Below are positions 17,092 to 30,766 of a stretch of 64,000 bases of DNA, in pieces. The stretch spans positions 1-64,000 of the forward strand of contig NZ_JAQQFV010000006.1 in the NCBI RefSeq assembly GCF_029675105.1, read 5' to 3'. The DNA is from Nocardia anocheti (GTDB lineage: Bacteria > Actinomycetota > Actinomycetes > Mycobacteriales > Mycobacteriaceae). The position numbers and the translations under genes were made by a program. How positions within the stretch are numbered: the stretch's first letter is position 1; every line of letters begins with the position of its first letter. A model generated the notes under the pieces. It was not told the origin of the DNA and ran no database searches. It worked only from the letters and a program-made list of their open reading frames with translations.

Positions 17092-18036
17092 ATGGTGTTC
17101 GACGCGCCGCCCGCCACCGCCTCGCATTCGTGGATGCCGTCGAGCCCCTGCGGGCCCGCCTGCATCGAGCCGATCGACGAGATCGGCACCGCCCGCACGC
17201 TGGCCCGATTGGCCGGGGTGCTCGGGCTGGTCCTGAGCTTTCCCGTGCTCACCGTGGCCACGCCCAAGGCTCGTCGTGAACACATGCAGCGCCGCTACGC
17301 CCGCACCGCGCTGCGCTGCCTGGGCCTGCGGCTGCGGATCGTCGACAACCGTCCCGCCCCCGTCGACGGGTTCGCCGCCTCGGACACCGGCGTGCTGGTG
17401 GTGGCCGGGCACATCGGCTGGGCCGACGTCCTCGCCCTGGCCGCCGTGCAGCCGGTCGGCTTCGTGGCCAGGGCCGACATGGTCGACTGGCCGGTGCTGG
17501 GCACCCTGGCCCGGCTCACCAAGGTGATCCCGATCGAGCGGGCCCGGCTGCGCGAGCTGCCCGGCGTGGTCGACCGGATCGCGCGCAGGCTCGCCGACGG
17601 CCAGCGCGTGGCGGTGTTCCCCGAGGGCACCACCTGGTGTGGTCGCGCCTACGGCTCGCTGCGGCCCGCCCTGTTCCAGGCCGCGATCGACACCGCCACC
17701 CCCGTCCAGCCGGTGCGGCTGCGCTATCTGGACCGCGACGGGCGCCCGTGCACCGTGCCCGCCTTCGTCGGCACCGACACCTTCGGCGATTCGGCCCGGC
17801 GCGTGCTGCGCGGCAAGGGTATGACCGTCGAGGTCGTGCTGGAGCCGAGGCAGTGGCCCGGTACCGATCGTCGGGAGCTGGCCCGGCGCTGCGCGGCCGC
17901 CGTGCGCGGCACCGATCCCTCACGCCACGGCCTGCTGGACACCGAGTGGATCGCCTCCGGCAGCACCCGCGTGCAGGACCCGTCGGTGGGGGAGTCGGTA
18001 CCGATTCGCCGAACGGTGATGGCTACTCGCTGGTAA
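17092..18036 (+). CDS. PlsC-type lysolipid acyltransferase (Rv3026c-like)
   Basis: 314 residues from the ATG at 17092. It has both acyltransferase signatures: the catalytic HX4D motif HIGWAD and the FPEGTTW phosphate/acyl-acceptor motif, with VIPIERAR between. One hydrophobic segment (LAGVLGLVLSFPVLTVA) may anchor it to the membrane. It would acylate a lysophospholipid or the N-acyl product of the upstream OlsB-like enzyme. Followed by a GC-rich hairpin. Confidence 0.88.
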   Translation: MVFDAPPATASHSWMPSSPCGPACIEPIDEIGTARTLARLAGVLGLVLSFPVLTVATPKARREHMQRRYARTALRCLGLRLRIVDNRPAPVDGFAASDTGVLVVAGHIGWADVLALAAVQPVGFVARADMVDWPVLGTLARLTKVIPIERARLRELPGVVDRIARRLADGQRVAVFPEGTTWCGRAYGSLRPALFQAAIDTATPVQPVRLRYLDRDGRPCTVPAFVGTDTFGDSARRVLRGKGMTVEVVLEPRQWPGTDRRELARRCAAAVRGTDPSRHGLLDTEWIASGSTRVQDPSVGESVPIRRTVMATRW

Positions 18037-18058
18037 TCAGTTATGTTCGTTTTGTACA

Positions 18059-18088
18059 TCCCGGGGGTCGCCCACGCGGCCCCCGGGA
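18059..18088 (+). terminator. Hairpin after the PlsC gene
   Basis: TCCCGGGGG (18059-18067) pairs with CCCCCGGGA (18080-18088) around a 12-base loop, 23 bases after the stop. Confidence 0.6.
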
Positions 18089-18406
18089 TGTGGCGTCGAT
18101 GGGGCCTGTTTCGCTGAAGATGTGCTGGTCGGCGTCGATCGGGGGCGGGTCGATCGAAATGTGAAAATCCCGCGTCCGCTCGACGGCGGGCGGTCCGGTG
18201 AATGCCCTGCGTATGGCGCGTGCAACAAACTGGGCAGTCGGCTATACCCACTGATCAGCATATTCAAACGTGTGGATTGCCGCTGGACGGAAATTGATGA
18301 GATATTTGCCGTACCGTCCCGCGGGTTTTCGCCGATACCCCGGGTAGCCGAGCGTCCTGATGACGTCGCGGGCGGACGAGTGCAGGGTGAAGGGAATCGA
18401 AGACCG
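18089..18406. other. Non-coding leader before the NRPS gene
   Basis: About 320 bases without a convincing gene. The middle part (about 18155-18310) is richer in A+T than the flanks, so the NRPS promoter probably lies there, but I cannot place -35/-10 boxes with confidence. Confidence 0.4.
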
Positions 18407-24565
<6,159 letters not shown>

Positions 24566-24669
24566 CCTCCCGTTGCGCCGCGGTCGTCGCGTGCGATATG
24601 AACTCGCACAGGGTGGTTCGGGCCTGCCGACCGCTCGTCGTTCTTCGTAGCAAAGGACTCGTTCGCGCC

Positions 24670-25323
24670 ATGGCCGCACCGGTTGTCTTCACCAGCTCCT
24701 GTTCCGACGTTTCCAACGACAGCGGATTCCAGTGGACCTTCCGCTGCGACCGCTGCAACACCGTCCACACCTCCGCCTTCCAGCAGAACTACCTGTCCCG
24801 GGGACGCGGTGCCCTGCGGGTGCTGAGCAACCTGTTCGGTGATCGGGTTCCCGCCCTGCACAAGGCCTCCAGCGCCGCGGAGAGCTACTCCAGCAACTGG
24901 GGCGGGGCGGCCTCGGGGACCAAGGACAAGGCGTTCGCCAAGGCGGTCGAGGAGGTGCGCGGGGAATTCCGGCACTGCGCCGGGTGCGGATCGTGGGTCT
25001 GCGCGCGCAGCTGCTGGAACGAGCACGTGGGTCAGTGCACGCGGTGCTCGCCGCTGGTCGCCCACCAGATCGCGCGGGCCCAGGCCGACGCGCGGGGCTC
25101 GCAGATCCAGCAGGCCGCCCAGCGCCAGGACTGGTCCGCCGGGCACGATGCGAGTACCCCTGCCCGGGTATCGTGCCCGACCTGCGCGGCGCCGACCTCC
25201 GGTGGCCGCTTCTGCGCGACCTGCGGCACCGCGCTGGACCTGCGCACCCGGTGCGTGTGCGGCCACGAGTCGGTGGCCGGAGCCGCGTTCTGCTCACAGT
25301 GCGGCCGCGCCATGGGTCAGTAG
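24670..25323 (+). CDS. Double zinc-ribbon protein
   Basis: 217 residues from the ATG at 24670. There are three Cys clusters: FRCDRCNTVHTS near residue 25, HCAGCGSWVCARSCW...GQCTRCSP around 98-122, and a C-terminal double zinc ribbon (CPTCAAPTSGGRFCATCGTAL and CVCGHESVAGAAFCSQCG). Such proteins bind zinc and usually mediate protein or nucleic acid contacts. It lies 104 bases after the NRPS on the same strand. A functional link is not evident. Confidence 0.8.
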   Translation: MAAPVVFTSSCSDVSNDSGFQWTFRCDRCNTVHTSAFQQNYLSRGRGALRVLSNLFGDRVPALHKASSAAESYSSNWGGAASGTKDKAFAKAVEEVRGEFRHCAGCGSWVCARSCWNEHVGQCTRCSPLVAHQIARAQADARGSQIQQAAQRQDWSAGHDASTPARVSCPTCAAPTSGGRFCATCGTALDLRTRCVCGHESVAGAAFCSQCGRAMGQ

Positions 25324-25327
25324 TCGG

Positions 25328-25927
25328 TCAGCGGCGGAAGGCCCGCAGGGTGCGGTCGACCAGGGCGTCGGCGTAGTCGTCGGTGAGCGGGCCCGACCGC
25401 AGCAGCCAGCGCTGGAACAGGGGCGCGTAGAGCAGTTCGAGCAGCAGGTCGAGGTCGGCGTCCGGGTCGAGCTGACCCGCACGCTGGGCGCTGCGCAGGC
25501 GCTGCTTCTTGAGTTCGTCGACCGGGCCCGCCAGCTTCTCGCGGTACTGGGCGGCGAGTTCGGGATCGTTGATGATCTCGGTGTTGAGCGCGCGGATCGG
25601 GCGCTCGAAGGCCGGATCGGCGAACTCGGCGACGGTGGCGCGCAACACCAGTTTCAGATCGGCGGCCAGGTCACCGGTGTCGGGCAGGGCCATCTCCTGG
25701 CCGTCGGCGGCCTCGCTCAGGGCGAGGAACGCGTCGAAGATCACCGCGCCCTTGGACGACCACCACCGGTAGATGGTCTGCTTGCCGACCCCGGCCCTGG
25801 CCGCGATGGCCTCGACGGTCACCTTGCCGTAGCCGACCTCGGAGACCAGCTCACGGGTGGCGGCGAGAATGGCCTGGCGCGAGCGTTCGCTGCGCCGCGA
25901 GGTCGCCGGGGTGCGGTCGTTCGTCAT
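25328..25927 (-). CDS. TetR/AcrR-family regulator (A)
   Basis: 199 residues. The N-terminal HTH has recognition helix VGKQTIYRWWSSKGAVIFDAF; the C-terminal ligand domain is of the TetR_C_16-like type (AVIFDAF...ELLYAPLFQRWLL). The recognition helix is nearly identical to that of the TetR at 28010-28609. A matching operator-like sequence lies 19 bases upstream of its start, so it is probably autoregulated. Downstream of fadB2 but separated from it by a strong terminator. Confidence 0.9.
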   Translation of the reverse strand: MTNDRTPATSRRSERSRQAILAATRELVSEVGYGKVTVEAIAARAGVGKQTIYRWWSSKGAVIFDAFLALSEAADGQEMALPDTGDLAADLKLVLRATVAEFADPAFERPIRALNTEIINDPELAAQYREKLAGPVDELKKQRLRSAQRAGQLDPDADLDLLLELLYAPLFQRWLLRSGPLTDDYADALVDRTLRAFRR

Positions 25928-25945
25928 GGGGGCAGACTACCACCC

Positions 25946-25968
25946 AAACGAGACGATACGGTTCGTTT
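25946..25968. promoter_or_regulatory. TetR-A operator
   Basis: AAACGA at 25946-25951 and TCGTTT at 25963-25968 form an inverted repeat around ACGATACGG. The inner sequence GAGACGATACGGTTCGT recurs with one change at 28650-28666, upstream of the second TetR. Confidence 0.6.
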
Positions 25969-25975
25969 GATGAGG

Positions 25976-26004
25976 CCCGTGGGAGCCGCACCGGCTCCCA
26001 CGGG
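25976..26004 (-). terminator. fadB2 terminator
   Basis: CCCGTGGGAGCC and GGCTCCCACGGG form a perfect 12-bp stem with a five-base loop, six bases beyond the fadB2 stop on the minus strand. Confidence 0.75.
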
Positions 26005-26010
26005 ATCACC

Positions 26011-26862
26011 TCACTTCGCGTAGTCGTAGAACCCGCGACCCGACTTGCGGCCGAGGCGGCCCGCGTCGACCATCCGGCGCAGCAGGGCCGGGGGAGCGTA
26101 GTGCGGCTCGGCGAACTCGGCGTAGAGCGACTCGGCGGCGGCCAGCGCGATGTCGAGGCCCACGGTGTCGAGCAGGGTCAGCGGGCCCATCGGGTAGCCG
26201 CAGCCGCCCTTCATGGCCGCGTCGATGTCCTCGGCGGTGGCGTAGCCGGACTCGAGCATCCGGATGGCCGAGCACAGGTAGGGGATGAGCAGCGCGTTGA
26301 CGATGAAGCCGGAGCGGTCACCGGCCTGCACGGTCAGCTTGCCCAGGGTGTTCTTGGCGTAGTCGGTGACGGCCGCGGCCGCCTCCGGCGCGGTCACCAG
26401 GGTGGAGATGATCTCCACCAGCGGCATCACCGGCACCGGGTTGAAGAAGTGCACGCCGACCACGCGCTCGGGACGCTCGGTGGCACCGGCCACCTTGATC
26501 ACCGGGATCGAGGAGGTGTTGGTGGCCAGGATGCCCTCGGGCTTGACGATCTTGTCGAGCTTGCCGAAGATGTCGTACTTCACGGCCTCGATCTCGGGCG
26601 CGGCCTCGATCACCAGGTCGCGATCGGCGAACTCCGCGATGTCCAGGGTGACCCGCACGCGCGCGAGCACGGCGTCGGCCGCGTCCTGGGTGATCTTGCC
26701 CTTGGTCACGCCCCGGCCGATCGAGGCGGCGATGCGCTGCTCGGCGGCCTCGGCGAACTCCGGCTTGGTCTCGAGCACCAGGACCTCGCTACCCGCCTTG
26801 GCACAGACCTCCGCGATTCCGGCACCCATGGTGCCGCCACCGATCACACCGATCAACTTCAC
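26011..26862 (-). CDS. fadB2: 3-hydroxybutyryl-CoA dehydrogenase
   Basis: 283 residues from a GTG at 26860-26862 with GGGAG nine bases upstream; GTGs at 26877 and 26871 are also in frame. NAD-binding IGVIGGGTMGAGIAEV at the N-terminus, TNTSSIPV, the catalytic-His region HFFNPVPVMPLVEI, SDRSGFIVNALLIPYL-type dimer segment, and KSGRGFYDY at the end. It oxidises (S)-3-hydroxybutyryl-CoA to acetoacetyl-CoA or the reverse. Length is normal for the short single-function family. Confidence 0.92.
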   Translation of the reverse strand: MKLIGVIGGGTMGAGIAEVCAKAGSEVLVLETKPEFAEAAEQRIAASIGRGVTKGKITQDAADAVLARVRVTLDIAEFADRDLVIEAAPEIEAVKYDIFGKLDKIVKPEGILATNTSSIPVIKVAGATERPERVVGVHFFNPVPVMPLVEIISTLVTAPEAAAAVTDYAKNTLGKLTVQAGDRSGFIVNALLIPYLCSAIRMLESGYATAEDIDAAMKGGCGYPMGPLTLLDTVGLDIALAAAESLYAEFAEPHYAPPALLRRMVDAGRLGRKSGRGFYDYAK

Positions 26863-27038
26863 TGCTGTCACTCCCACTATCGCGTTTGTCCGTAGATAAC
26901 GGAATCATTTCATGGCCCACCGCCAGCGGATCGATCCGGCGGTGGCGACGAAATTCACATCTCGCCGTCACCAGGGGTGCTCCGGTCGGTGACACGGGGG
27001 CGTCGGCGGGTTGCGAGCCGATAACAGTACTTAGTGAA

Positions 27039-27064
27039 GGTAACGATTCTGCCGGGGCGGTAAC
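27039..27064 (+). promoter_or_regulatory. Direct repeat GGTAAC before the LGFP gene
   Basis: GGTAAC occurs at 27039-27044 and again at 27059-27064, 20 bases apart (two helical turns), about 60 bases before the LGFP start. It could be a two-component response-regulator site; the evidence is only the repeat and its spacing. Confidence 0.25.
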
Positions 27065-27121
27065 CGTCGCCGCAGCCCGGGCGAACTGGCATGAACAGCA
27101 ACGATTCCTGGGGAGGACATC

Positions 27122-28000
27122 ATGCGGCACAACCCCTTTCAGCACTCGACCCGGCAAATCGGGATCGGCGCCTGCGCCGTCTCGATCGTGGCGGCCGGAC
27201 TGCTTCCGCTCTCGGCTGGATCGGCCGCGGCCCAGTCCGGCTGGCCGATCTGCGCGGTGACCAGCGCGCCGCGCACCCTGGCCGCCGGTTCGGCGATCGA
27301 CGACCGATACCACAGCGACCCGGCCCTGCGCGATCTGCTCGGCGCCCCCACCGGCCCCGAACGCGAAAGCGAGGAGGGCGGGGTGTTCCTGCGCGACTAC
27401 GCCGGACCGCCCGGATGGCCCGGCATCCTGTACTCGCGCGCCGACACCGGCGTGCACGAGGTACACGGCCTGATCAAGGAGACGATGTGGAACGCGGGCG
27501 GTCACCGCGCGACCGGCGTCCCGATCACCGACGAGTGCCCCACCGCCGAATTCGGTGGCCGCTACAACCACTTCAGCCGGGGCGGCACCACTCCGGAGTC
27601 CTCGATCTACTGGCGTCCCGGCGAACCCGCCCACTGGGTGCACGACTACGGCCAGAACGGCTACGGCATCCACCGCAAGTGGGCCGAATCCGGCTGGGAG
27701 AACGGCCGTTACGGCTGGCCCACCACCAACACCATTAGCCTGGACAACGGCGCCTACACCCACTTCACCGGCGACGACCAGCAGGGCGCCTCGATCTACT
27801 GGAGCCCCGACACCGGCCCCCACGGCGTCAACGGCCGCATCCGCGACCGCTGGGCCTCCCTCGGCTGGGAACGCTCCTACCTCGGCTACCCCACCACCGA
27901 CGAATACGACATCCCCGGCGGCAAACGCTCCGACTTCACCGGCGGCTGCATCACCTGGGACCGAGCGACCGGCACAGTCGCCGACTCACCGACCTGCTGA
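27122..28000 (+). CDS. Secreted LGFP-repeat protein
   Basis: 292 residues; ATG with GGGGAGG upstream. A Sec signal peptide (about 1-37: basic start, hydrophobic IGACAVSIVAAGLLPLSAG, cleavage after SAAA). The mature part holds several roughly 50-residue LGFP-type repeats: LLGAPTGPE, ATGVPITDE, RYGWPTTNT, YLGYPTTDE, each followed by aromatic GGxYxHF/SIYW patterns. LGFP repeats occur in cell-envelope proteins of mycolic-acid bacteria and are thought to help attach proteins to the wall. No catalytic domain is fused here. Confidence 0.88.
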   Translation: MRHNPFQHSTRQIGIGACAVSIVAAGLLPLSAGSAAAQSGWPICAVTSAPRTLAAGSAIDDRYHSDPALRDLLGAPTGPERESEEGGVFLRDYAGPPGWPGILYSRADTGVHEVHGLIKETMWNAGGHRATGVPITDECPTAEFGGRYNHFSRGGTTPESSIYWRPGEPAHWVHDYGQNGYGIHRKWAESGWENGRYGWPTTNTISLDNGAYTHFTGDDQQGASIYWSPDTGPHGVNGRIRDRWASLGWERSYLGYPTTDEYDIPGGKRSDFTGGCITWDRATGTVADSPTC

Positions 28001-28009
28001 ACGCGGTTT

Positions 28010-28609
28010 CTAGCGGGGGCGTAGGCCGCGTAGGGCGAGGTCGGCGACGTCGTCGGCGAAGGATTCGTCGTGGGGGCCGGGGGAGATGAGGAGGCGGTAG
28101 TAGAGCTGGCCGTAGACGAGTTCGATGACGCGGGACGGGTCGATGTCGGGGGCGATGTGGCCCTGGTCCTGGGCGCGGCGGATCCAGGTGGTGACGCGCT
28201 CGCGGGCGGGGTCGATGAGGCGGCGGCGGAGTTCGGCGGCGAGGTCGGGGTCGTGTTGGGCTTCGCCGACCAGCCAGGCCAGGACGGGGAGCCAGTCGCC
28301 GACGGCGTGGACCCAGGTGTGGGTGATCAGATCCCGTAGGGCGGTGGCGAAGTCGCCGTCCGGCGGTGCGTCGAAGCTCTTGGACTGCTGGCCCTCGACC
28401 CGCTGGGCCAGCGCGTCCAGGACGACCGCCCCCTTGGACGGCCACCAGCGGTAGATGGTGCGTTTGCCGACACCGGCGCGCTCGGCGATCCCTTCGATGC
28501 TGACCTTGGCCAGGCCGCCTTCCGCGGCCATGGCCAGTGCCGCGTCGAGGATCCGGGCGGTCGACTCCGGATTGCGCAGGGCGGGGTTGGGCGGGCGCGA
28601 CGGACTCAT
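28010..28609 (-). CDS. TetR/AcrR-family regulator (B)
   Basis: 199 residues. HTH AERAGVGKRTIYRWWPSKGAV; C-terminal domain like that of TetR A (VIELVYGQLYYRLLI). It is divergent from the deacetylase gene; the 158-bp spacer contains one operator-like site on the TetR side and two tandem palindromes on the deacetylase side. It is therefore the likely repressor of both. Confidence 0.9.
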   Translation of the reverse strand: MSPSRPPNPALRNPESTARILDAALAMAAEGGLAKVSIEGIAERAGVGKRTIYRWWPSKGAVVLDALAQRVEGQQSKSFDAPPDGDFATALRDLITHTWVHAVGDWLPVLAWLVGEAQHDPDLAAELRRRLIDPARERVTTWIRRAQDQGHIAPDIDPSRVIELVYGQLYYRLLISPGPHDESFADDVADLALRGLRPR

Positions 28610-28649
28610 GCCACCTCACTTTCTCGTCACGACACCCTAGCCCAGTCGG

Positions 28650-28666
28650 GAGACGATCCGGTTCGT
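28650..28666. promoter_or_regulatory. TetR operator-like site shared with TetR A
   Basis: GAGACGATCCGGTTCGT matches the site at 25950-25966 at 16 of 17 positions. It abuts the -35 box of the deacetylase promoter and lies about 40 bases upstream of TetR B. Confidence 0.5.
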
Positions 28667-28667
28667 G

Positions 28668-28695
28668 TTGACAGCGGACCACCGGTCGGTATCGT
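28668..28695 (+). promoter_or_regulatory. Promoter of the deacetylase gene
   Basis: TTGACA at 28668-28673 and TATCGT at 28690-28695 with a 16-base spacer. The expected transcription start falls at the edge of the first operator. Confidence 0.55.
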
Positions 28696-28704
28696 TAGGG
28701 AGCC

Positions 28705-28736
28705 GATACGGTCCGTATCCCGATACGGTCCGTATC
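28705..28736. promoter_or_regulatory. Two tandem operators
   Basis: GATACGGTCCGTATC, a palindrome with one central base, occurs at 28705-28719 and again at 28722-28736, centre to centre 17 bases. Both sit just downstream of the -10 box, where a bound repressor would block initiation. The GATACGG half-site also occurs in the TetR A operator. Confidence 0.75.
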
Positions 28737-28767
28737 GGATCTCAGCTCATCTTCGGAAGGCACCCCC

Positions 28768-29622
28768 ATGCGCAATACGCTCTACGACTACAGCCCGATC
28801 GTCGACCGCCCCGCCATCACCTGGCCCGGCGGGGCGCGGGTGGCGTTCTACGTCGGCCTCAATGTCGAGCACTTCGTCCTCGGCAAGCCGTCGACCAGCA
28901 TCAACCCGGGCACCGCGGACCTCGTCCCCGATCCGCTGAACCACGGCTGGCGCGACTACGGCCCGCGAGTGGGGATCTGGCGGATGATCGAGGCGTTCGA
29001 CCGCCACGGCGTGCGCCCGAGTGTGCTGCTCAATTCCGATGTCGCCGAGAACTATCCGCAGATCATCGCGGCGGGCAAGGCTCGCGACTGGGCCTGGCTG
29101 GCGCACGGCAAGAACAACTCCACGGTGCAGACCGAGGTCGAGGCGCACGAACGCGCGTACCTCACCGAGGTCGTCGAGACCATCGAGAAGGCGACCGGTC
29201 GGCGGCCGCGCGGCTGGATGGGCCCCGCGCTGAGCGAGACCTTTCAAACTCCCGCGCTGCTGGCCGAACTCGGCCTGGACTACGTGCTGGACTGGACCGG
29301 CGACGACCAGCCGTTCCCCCTGAACGTGCCCGGCATGCTGAGCCTGCCCTACACCGTCGAGCTCAACGACCTGGGCCTGTTCACCGCGCACTCCATCAGC
29401 GGCCCCGACTTCGTCCAGATCGTCAAAGACCAGCTCGACCAGCTCCACGCCGACTCCGAGCACAGCGGCCGCGTCCTGTCCCTGGCCCTGCACCCCTTCG
29501 TCACCGGCCAGGCCTTCCGTCTCAAGTGCCTCGACCAGGCTCTGGAATACGTCGTCAACCACCCCGGTGTCTGGAACACCACCGCCGACGACATCGCCAC
29601 CCACTTCGCCACCGCGACATAG
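28768..29622 (+). CDS. Polysaccharide deacetylase-family protein (PuuE/allantoinase-like subgroup)
   Basis: 284 residues; GGAAGG upstream. The NodB-homology barrel is recognisable: RVAFYVGLNVEHF, RVGIWRMIEAFDRHGVRPSV, AHGKNNS, TGRRPRGWMGPALSETFQTPALLAELGLDYVLDW, and SLALHPFVTG. The HxxxH zinc motif of chitin/peptidoglycan deacetylases is not apparent; this variant resembles the PuuE-like members, which hydrolyse small cyclic amides. The substrate may be a small molecule rather than a polysaccharide. It is tightly controlled by tandem operators. Confidence 0.8.
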   Translation: MRNTLYDYSPIVDRPAITWPGGARVAFYVGLNVEHFVLGKPSTSINPGTADLVPDPLNHGWRDYGPRVGIWRMIEAFDRHGVRPSVLLNSDVAENYPQIIAAGKARDWAWLAHGKNNSTVQTEVEAHERAYLTEVVETIEKATGRRPRGWMGPALSETFQTPALLAELGLDYVLDWTGDDQPFPLNVPGMLSLPYTVELNDLGLFTAHSISGPDFVQIVKDQLDQLHADSEHSGRVLSLALHPFVTGQAFRLKCLDQALEYVVNHPGVWNTTADDIATHFATAT

Positions 29623-29683
29623 CGATTACCGATTAGTGCGCGCGCCGCCGTCATGGGATCGTGACGGCATGACGGAGCAGTAC

Positions 29684-30109
29684 ATGTCGGCGGTGCCCAG
29701 CGATCCGGAGAACAAGTGGGTGCGGCGGTGCGTGATCGCCGCGATGGTGCTGGGCGGTCTCTATGTCGGCGCACTGGTCAGGCTGATCGTCAGTGCCGAT
29801 TGGAACGACGTGGTGGCGACGCGGATGTTCGGCCTGAGCGTGGTGGGGTCGGGGGCGCTGTACCTGCTCGCGTCGGCCACCTCGGGGTCTGTGGCGATCT
29901 CGCGGGAATCTCGGTGGTCGCCCCGGTCGATGCCGAAGGTTGCGGGCGCCGTTGTCATCATCGCGCTGGTGGTCGGTGGAATCGCCCGGTGGATAGTCTC
30001 CGGTGATCTGGGCGACCCCCTGGCGAAACTGCTTGTGCAGACCGGAGCGATCGCAGGCATCCTGCTCTCGATCCTCGGCTGGCTGCCGCGCCGCGAGGCG
30101 CGGGACTGA
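29684..30109 (+). CDS. Small four-helix membrane protein
   Basis: 141 residues from the ATG at 29684 with GGAG six bases upstream; an ATG at 29669 would add five residues. Four hydrophobic segments alternate with short loops (CVIAAMVLGGLYVGALVRLIV; FGLSVVGSGALYLLAS; AGAVVIIALVVGGIARWIV; LLVQTGAIAGILLSILGWL). I do not recognise the family. Confidence 0.65.
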   Translation: MSAVPSDPENKWVRRCVIAAMVLGGLYVGALVRLIVSADWNDVVATRMFGLSVVGSGALYLLASATSGSVAISRESRWSPRSMPKVAGAVVIIALVVGGIARWIVSGDLGDPLAKLLVQTGAIAGILLSILGWLPRREARD

Positions 30110-30166
30110 ACACCGCACCACACTGACCTCTCGACCCGGCGCGAGGGTGCGATCACCCCTCCGCTA

Positions 30167-30196
30167 ATGTACGTTTGTACATGTACAGACGTACAT
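30167..30196. promoter_or_regulatory. 30-bp palindromic operator of the TetR-MFS operon
   Basis: ATGTACGT at 30167-30174 mirrors ACGTACAT at 30189-30196, with TGTACATGTACA between; only one symmetric base pair is mismatched. A TAATGT -10-like box (30165-30170) overlaps its left edge, and it ends 12 bases before the TetR start. This is the arrangement of an autorepressing TetR. Confidence 0.8.
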
Positions 30197-30208
30197 CAGG
30201 AGGACGAG

Positions 30209-30766
30209 ATGCCCACCGCACCCCGACGCCGCGACCCCGAACGTCGACGCCGCGAGATCATCGACGCCGCCGTCGCGATCGTGCTCGAGGAAGGCTCCGG
30301 CGCGGTCACCCACCGCAAGGTCGCCGCCCGCGCCGAGGTCCCGCTGGGTTCGACCACCCAGTACTTCGCCACCCTCGACGACCTGCGCGCCGCCGCGCTT
30401 GACCGCCTCGTCCGCGAGATCGACGTCTGGCTCGACGCACTGGTGGCCGCCTTCGACCGCGACGGCGCCACCCCGGCGACCTTCGCCGCGCAACTGCACC
30501 TCTACCTCAGCGACACCCACCTCATCGAGGCCACCCACGCCCTGACCAGCTCCTACCTCACCCCGGACGAGGAGCACGCGGCGAGCAGACAGTGGACGAT
30601 CCGCTTCATCGAGATGCTCGAGCGATACACCTCACCCGCCGCGGCACGAGCCGTCGCCGCGATGTCCGACGGCCTGACACTGCACGCCGCCGTGCTCACC
30701 GAGACCCCCGACCTCGATGCGCTCACCCGCGCGGTCACGGCCCTGTGGAATCTGGAGACCGCATGA
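30209..30766 (+). CDS. TetR-family regulator of the efflux operon
   Basis: 185 residues from the ATG at 30209, preceded by AGGAGG. N-terminal HTH: RRREIIDAAVAIVLEEG and VPLGSTTQYFATLDDLRAAAL; the C-terminal ligand domain is of the TetR_C_31-like type. The stop overlaps the MFS start (ATGA), so regulator and pump are co-translated. The palindrome at 30167-30196 is the obvious operator. Confidence 0.92.
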   Translation: MPTAPRRRDPERRRREIIDAAVAIVLEEGSGAVTHRKVAARAEVPLGSTTQYFATLDDLRAAALDRLVREIDVWLDALVAAFDRDGATPATFAAQLHLYLSDTHLIEATHALTSSYLTPDEEHAASRQWTIRFIEMLERYTSPAAARAVAAMSDGLTLHAAVLTETPDLDALTRAVTALWNLETA

